DNA from: Nephrocerus scutellatus
Lineage: Eukaryota > Arthropoda > Insecta > Diptera > Pipunculidae
Direction of reading: 5' to 3'
DNA: 64,000 nucleotides
Assembly: GCA_947095585.1 (NCBI GenBank)
Contig: OX352765.1
Coordinates: forward strand, 65,535,425 to 65,599,424
Numbering within the stretch: the first letter of the stretch is position 1; the number at the start of each line of letters is the position of its first letter. The position numbers and the translations under genes were made by a program. The notes beneath the pieces are model-generated. The model was not told the origin of the DNA and ran no database searches. It saw nothing but the letters and a program-made list of their open reading frames with translations. Shown piece by piece: positions 58,770-64,000 of the stretch.

Positions 58770-61700
58770 GTAATAACTGACGAGGGGAGGTGACAGATAT
58801 TAGTCTCGATTTTATGGTTTTCGTGGTCGCTGAGTTGAATGGTGATGAGACAGCTCTAGGGGGATGGGATGGATAACTGAGGGGGGAGGGTGACCGATAT
58901 TAGTGTCGATTTTATGGTTTTCGTGGTCGCTGAGTTGAATGGTGATGGTAAGACAGCTCTAGGGGGATGGGGACGATAACTGAGGAGGGAGCGTGACCGA
59001 CATTAGTGTCGATTTTATGGTTTTCATGGTCGCTGAGTTGAATGGTGATGGTAAGACAGGTCTAGGGGAATGGGATGATAGCTGAGGGGGGAGGGTGACC
59101 GATATAAGTGTCGATTTTATGGTTTTCGTGGTCGCTGAGTTGAATGGTGATGGTAAGACAGCTCTAGGGGGATGGGATGATAACTGGGGTGGGGTGGGTG
59201 ACCGATATTAGTGTGGATTTTATGGTTTTCGTGGTCGCTGAGTTGAATGGTGATGGTAAGACAGCTCTAGGGGGATGGGATGATAACTGGGGTGGGGTGG
59301 GTGACCGATATTAGTGTTGATTTTATGGTTTTCGTGGTCGCTGCGTTGAATTGTGATGGTAGGACAGCTCTAGGGGGATGGAGTCGATAACTGAGGAGAT
59401 GGTGACCGATATTAGTGTCGATTTTATGGTTTTCGTGGTCGCTGCGTTGAATTGTGATGGTAGGACAGCTCTAGGGGGATAGGGTCGATAACTGAGGAGA
59501 TGGTGACCGATATTAGTGTCGATTTTATGGTTTTCGTGATCGCTGAGTTTAATGGTGATGGTAGGACAGCTCTAGGGGAATGGGATGATAACTGGGGTGG
59601 GGTGGGTGACCGATATTAGTGTTGATTTTATGGTTTTCGTGGTCGCTGAGTTGAATGGTGATGGTAAGACAGCTCTAGGGGGATGGGGTGATAACTGACG
59701 AGGGGAGGTGACCGATATTAGACTCGATTTTATGGTTTTTGTGGTCGCTGAGTTGAATGGTGATGGTAAGACAGCTCTAGGGGGATGGGGTCGATAACTG
59801 AGGAGATGGTGACCGATATTACTGTCGATTTTATGGTTTTCGTGATCGCTGAGTTTAATGGTGATGGTAGGACAGCTCTAGGGGAATGGGATGATAACTG
59901 GGGTGGGGTGGGTGACCGATATTAGTGTTGATTTTATGGTTTTCGTGGTCGCTGAGTTGAATGGTGATGGTAAGACAGCTCTAGGGGGATGGGGTGATAA
60001 CTGACGAGGGGAGGTGACCGATATTAGTCTCGATTTTATGGTTTTTGTGGTCGCTGAGTTGAATGGTGATGGTAAGACAGCTCTAGGGGGATGGGGTCGA
60101 TAACTGAGGGGGGAGGGTGACCGATATTAGTGTCGATTTTATGGTTTTCTTGGTCGCTGAGTTGAATGGTGATGGTAAGACAGCTCTAGGGGAATGGGAT
60201 GATAACTGGGGTGGGGTGGGTGACCGATATTAGTGTTGATTTTATGGTTTTCGTGGTCGCTGAGTTGAATGGTGATGGTAAGACAGCTCTAGGGGGATGG
60301 GGTGATAACTGACGAGGGGAGGTGACCGATATTAGTCTCGATTTTATGGTTTTTGTGGTCGCTGAGTTGAATGGTGATGGTAAGACAGCTCTAGGGGGAT
60401 GGGGTCGATAACTGAGGGGGGAGGGTGACCGATATTAGTGTCGATTTTATGGTTTTCGTGGTCGCTGAGTTGAATGGTGATGGTAAGACAGCTCTAGGGG
60501 GATGGGGTCGATAACTGAGGAGGGAGCGTGACCGATATTAGTGTCGATTTTATGGTTTTCATGGTCGCTGAGTTGAATGGTGATGGTAAGACAGCTCTAG
60601 GGGAATGGGATGATAACTGATGGGGGAGGGTGACCGATATTAGTATCGATTTTATGGTTTTCATGGTCGCTGAGTTGAATGGTGATGGTAAGACAGCTCT
60701 AGGGGAATGGGATGATAAGTGAGGGGGGAGGGTGACCGATATTAGTGTCGATTTTATGGTTTTCGTGGTCGCTGAGTTGAATGGTGATGGTAAGACAGCT
60801 CAAGGGGGATGGGGTCGATAACTGAGGGGGAGGGTGACCGATATTACTGTCGATTTTATGGTTTTCGTGGTCGCTGATTTGAATAGTGATGGTAAGACAG
60901 CTCTAGGGGAATGGGATGATAACTGAGGGGAGTGGGTGACCGATATGAGTGTTGATTTTATGGTTTTCGTGGTCGCTGAGTTCAATGGTGATGGTAAGAC
61001 AGCTCAAGAGGAAAGGATGATAACTGGTGGTGGGTGGAGGGGGTGAGCGATAATAGTGTTGATTTTATGGTTTTCGTGGTCGCTGAGTTGAATGGTGATG
61101 GTAAGACAGCTCTAGGGGAATGGGATGATAACTGAGGGGAGTGGGTGACCGATATGAGTGTTGATTTTATGGTTTTCGTGGTCGCTGAGTTGAATGGTGA
61201 TGGTAAGACAGCTCTAGAGGAAAGGATGATAACTGGTGGTGGGGGGAGGGGGTGACCGATAATAGTAGTGATTTTATGGTTTTCGTGGTCGCTGAGTTGA
61301 ATGGTGATGGTAAGACAGCTCTAGGGGAATGGGATGATAACTGAGGGGGGTTGGTGACCGATATTAGTGTTGATTTGATGGTTTTCGTGGTCGCTGAGTT
61401 GAATGGTGATGGTAAGACAGCTCTAGGGGGATGGGGTGATAACTGACGAGGGGAGGTGACAGATATTAGTCTCGATTTTATGGTTTTCGTGGTCGCTGAG
61501 TTGAATGGTGATGAGACAGCTCTAGGGGGATGGGATGGATAACTGAGGGGGGAGGGTGACCGATATTAGTGTCGATTTTATGGTTTTCGTGGTCGCTGAG
61601 TTGAATGGTGATGGTAAGACAGCTCTAGGGGGATGGGGACGATAACTGAGGAGGGAGCGTGACCGACATTAGTGTCGATTTTATGGTTTTCATGGTCGCT

Positions 61701-62000
61701 GAGTTGAATGGTGATGGTAAGACAGGTCTAGGGGAATGGGATGATAGCTGAGGGGGGAGGGTGACCGATATAAGTGTCGATTTTATGGTTTTCGTGGTCG
61801 CTGAGTTGAATGGTGATGGTAAGACAGCTCTAGGGGGATGGGATGATAACTGGGGTGGGGTGGGTGACCGATATTAGTGTTGATTTTATGGTTTTCGTGG
61901 TCGCTGAGTTGAATGGTGATGGTAAGACAGCTCTAGGGGGATGGGGTGATAACTGACGAGGGGAGGTGACCGATATTAGTCTCGATTTTATGGTTTTTGT
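58770..62000 (+). repeat. higher-order repeat, 2666-bp offset
   Basis: The short-monomer marker GGTGATGAGACAGC occurs at 58841 and 61507, followed in both by GGGATGGATAACTGAGG and the GACATTAGTG and ACAGGTCTAGG variants. Confidence 0.75.
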
Positions 62001-64000
62001 GGTCGCTGAGTTGAATGGTGATGGTAAGACAGCTCTAGGGGGATGGGGTCGATAACTGAGGGGGGAGGGTGACCGATATTAGTGTCGATTTTATGGTTTT
62101 CGTGGTCGCTGAGTTGAATGGTGATGGTAAGACAGCTCTAGGGGGATGGGGTCGATAACTGAGGAGGGAGCGTGACCGATATTAGTGTCGATTTTATGGT
62201 TTTCATGGTCGCTGAGTTGAATGGTGATGGTAAGACAGCTCTAGGGGATTGGGATGATAAGTGAGGGGGGAGGGTGACCGATATTAGTGTCGATTTTATG
62301 GTTTTCGTGGTCGCTGAGTTGAATGGTGATGGAAAGACAGCTCTAGGGGGATGGGGTCGATAACTGAGGGGGAGGGTGACCGATATTACTGTCGATTTTA
62401 TGGTTTTCATGGTCGCTGAGTTGAATGGTGATGGTAAGACAGCTCTATGGAAATGGGATGATAACTGGGGGGTGGGTGACCGCTATTAGTGTTGATTTTA
62501 TGGTTTTCGTGGTCGCTGAGTTGAATGGTGATGGTAAGACAGCTCTAGGGGAATGGGATCATAACTGATGGGGTGGGTGACCGATATTAGTGTTGATTTT
62601 ATGGTTTTCGTGGTCGCTGATTTGAATAGTGATGGTAAGACAGCTCTAGGGGAATGGGATGATAACTGAGGGGAGTGGGTGACCGGTATGAGTGTTGATT
62701 TTATGGTTTTCGTGGTCGCTGAGTTGAATGGTGATGGTAAGACAGCTCTAGAGGAAAGGATGATAACTGGTGGTGGGGGGAGGGGGTGACCGATAATAGT
62801 GTTGATTTTATGGTTTTCGTGGTCGCTGAGTTGAATGGTGATGGTAAGACAGCTCTAGGGGAATGGGATGATAACTGATGGGGGTTGGTGACCGATATTA
62901 GTGTTGATTTTATGGTTTTCGTGATCGCTGAGTTGAATGGTGATGGTAAGACAGCTCTAGGGGAATGGGATGCTAACTGAGGGGGATAGGTGATCGATAT
63001 TAGTGTTGATTTTATGGTTTTCGTGGTTGTTGAATTGAATCGTAATGGTAAGACAGCTGTAGGGGAATGGGATGACAACTGAGGGGGGTGGGTGACCGAT
63101 ATTAGTGTTGATTATATGGTTTTCGTGGTCGCTGAGTTGAATGGTGATGGTAAGACAGCTCTAGAGGGATGGGGTGATAACTGAGGAGGGGAGGTGACCG
63201 ATATTAGTCGCGATTTTATTGTTTTCGTGGTCGCTGAGTTGAATGGTGATGGTAAGACAGCTCTATGGGTATGGGATGATAACTGAGGGGGGTGGGTGAC
63301 CGATATGAGTGTTGATTTTATGGTTTTCGTGGTCGCTGATTTGAATAGTGATGGTAAGACAGCTCTAGGGGAATGGGATGATAACTGAGGGGGGTGGGTG
63401 ACCGATATTAGTGTTGATTTGATGGTTTTCGTGGTCGCTGAGTTGAATGGTGATGGTAAGACAGCTCTAGGGGGATGGGGTGATAACTGACGAGGGGAGG
63501 TGACAGATATTAGTCTCGATTTTATGGTTTTCGTGGTCGCTGAGTTGAATGGTGATGGTAAGACAGCTCTAGGGGGATGGGGACGATAACTGAGGAGGGA
63601 GGGTGACCGATATTAGTGTCGATTTTATGGTTTTCGTGGTCGCAGCGTTGAATTGTGATGGTAGGACAGCTCTAGGGGGATGGGGTCGATAACTGAGGGG
63701 ATGGTGATCGATATTAGTGTCGATTTTATGGTTTTCGTGGTCGCTGCGTTGAATTGTGATGGTAGGACAGCTCTAGGGGGATGGGGTCGATAACTGAGGG
63801 GATGGTGACCGATATTAGTGTCGATTTTATGGTTTTCGTGGTCGCTGAGTTTAATGGTGATGGTAGGACAGCTCTATGGGAATGGGATGATAACTGGGGT
63901 GGGGTGGGTGACCGATATTAGTGTTGATTTTATGGTTTTCGTGGTAGCTGAGTTCAATGGTGATGGTAAGACAGCTCTAGGGGGATGGGGCGATAACTGA

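Larger units (their letters stand above)
24372..64000 (+). repeat. ~100-bp satellite array, plus orientation (~39.6 kb, ~390 monomers)
   Basis: Monomer landmarks in order: GGTGACCGATATTAGTGTCG, ATTTTATGGTTTTCGTGG, TCGCTGAGTTGAATGGTGAT, GGTAAGACAGCTCTAGGGG, GATGGGGTCGATAACTGA and a variable G-rich spacer. Periods of 99-104 bp are measured between neighbours (101 in the GATGG-spacer variant). Variants include CTGCGTTGAATTGTGATGG, GATTTGAATAGTGATGG and an AGAGGAAAAAATG spacer. The array continues beyond the window. Higher-order repeats are listed separately. All reading frames in it, on either strand, are products of the ~34-codon periodicity. Confidence 0.97.

Noticed and set aside
24372..64000. 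Many 60-244-aa reading frames on both strands inside the satellite
   Set aside because: They repeat a ~34-residue unit with the monomer period and are open on both strands at once. Indels in the spacer change frame constantly; there is no start context or domain. They are periodicity artefacts.
24372..64000. CRISPR-like repeat/spacer pattern
   Set aside because: Monomers are contiguous and similar over their full length, with no unique spacers of regular size. The setting is eukaryotic transposon-rich DNA.
24372..64000. CENP-B-box-like motif in the monomer
   Set aside because: No stretch matches the conserved core of the box; GTTTTCGTGGTCGC is only superficially similar.

Overview
The window looks like insect (probably dipteran) pericentromeric or other heterochromatic DNA. 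It has no bacterial gene organisation and I recognise no host gene. Almost everything is transposable elements and one ~100-bp satellite family. The taxon is an inference from the element types (gypsy-like LTR elements, Helitron, Tc1/mariner relic); nothing in the sequence fixes the species.

Layout. 1-989: 5' LTR, primer-binding site and leader of a gypsy/errantivirus-like LTR retrotransposon on the minus strand, running out of the window on the left. 1010-1390: diverged AT-rich repeats. 1550-2691: a minus-strand Helitron 5' end with a few satellite monomers, split by a ~610-bp palindromic TA-flanked MITE. 2712-3556: broken gypsy-type RT/RNase H relic. 3560-17944: a minus-strand Helitron-like unit with hairpin/CTAG 3' end, degenerate helicase C-terminus and satellite array, opened by a 9.2-kb LTR retrotransposon at 7141-16359 (near-identical 1366-bp LTRs, ACCT target duplication, gag, protease, RT-RNase H-integrase and an extra overlapping ORF3). 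17831-21025: two copies of [5' module + truncated mariner relic] alternating with satellite. 21025-21470: non-LTR endonuclease relic. 21843-22883: a compact Helitron with both ends. 23632-24219: a long-TIR DNA element. 24294-64000: a plus-strand Helitron-like 5' end followed by ~39.6 kb of the same satellite (roughly 390 monomers), leaving the window on the right.

How the parts fit. Where the upstream end of a satellite block is preserved (five of six blocks), it begins, in array orientation, at a Helitron-like 5' end (TCTATATATATAAAATAGAG or a derivative). Where the other end is preserved, the block runs into a helicase C-terminal relic and then a hairpin plus CTAG 3' end. The simplest reading is that the satellite began as an internal tandem repeat of a Helitron and then amplified into long arrays with higher-order repeats. 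The left arrays lie on the minus strand and the right array on the plus strand, so the locus is a large inverted arrangement. The young LTR element landed inside the satellite afterwards. A 40-kb near-identical array is a classic misassembly risk, so exact copy numbers should be treated with caution.
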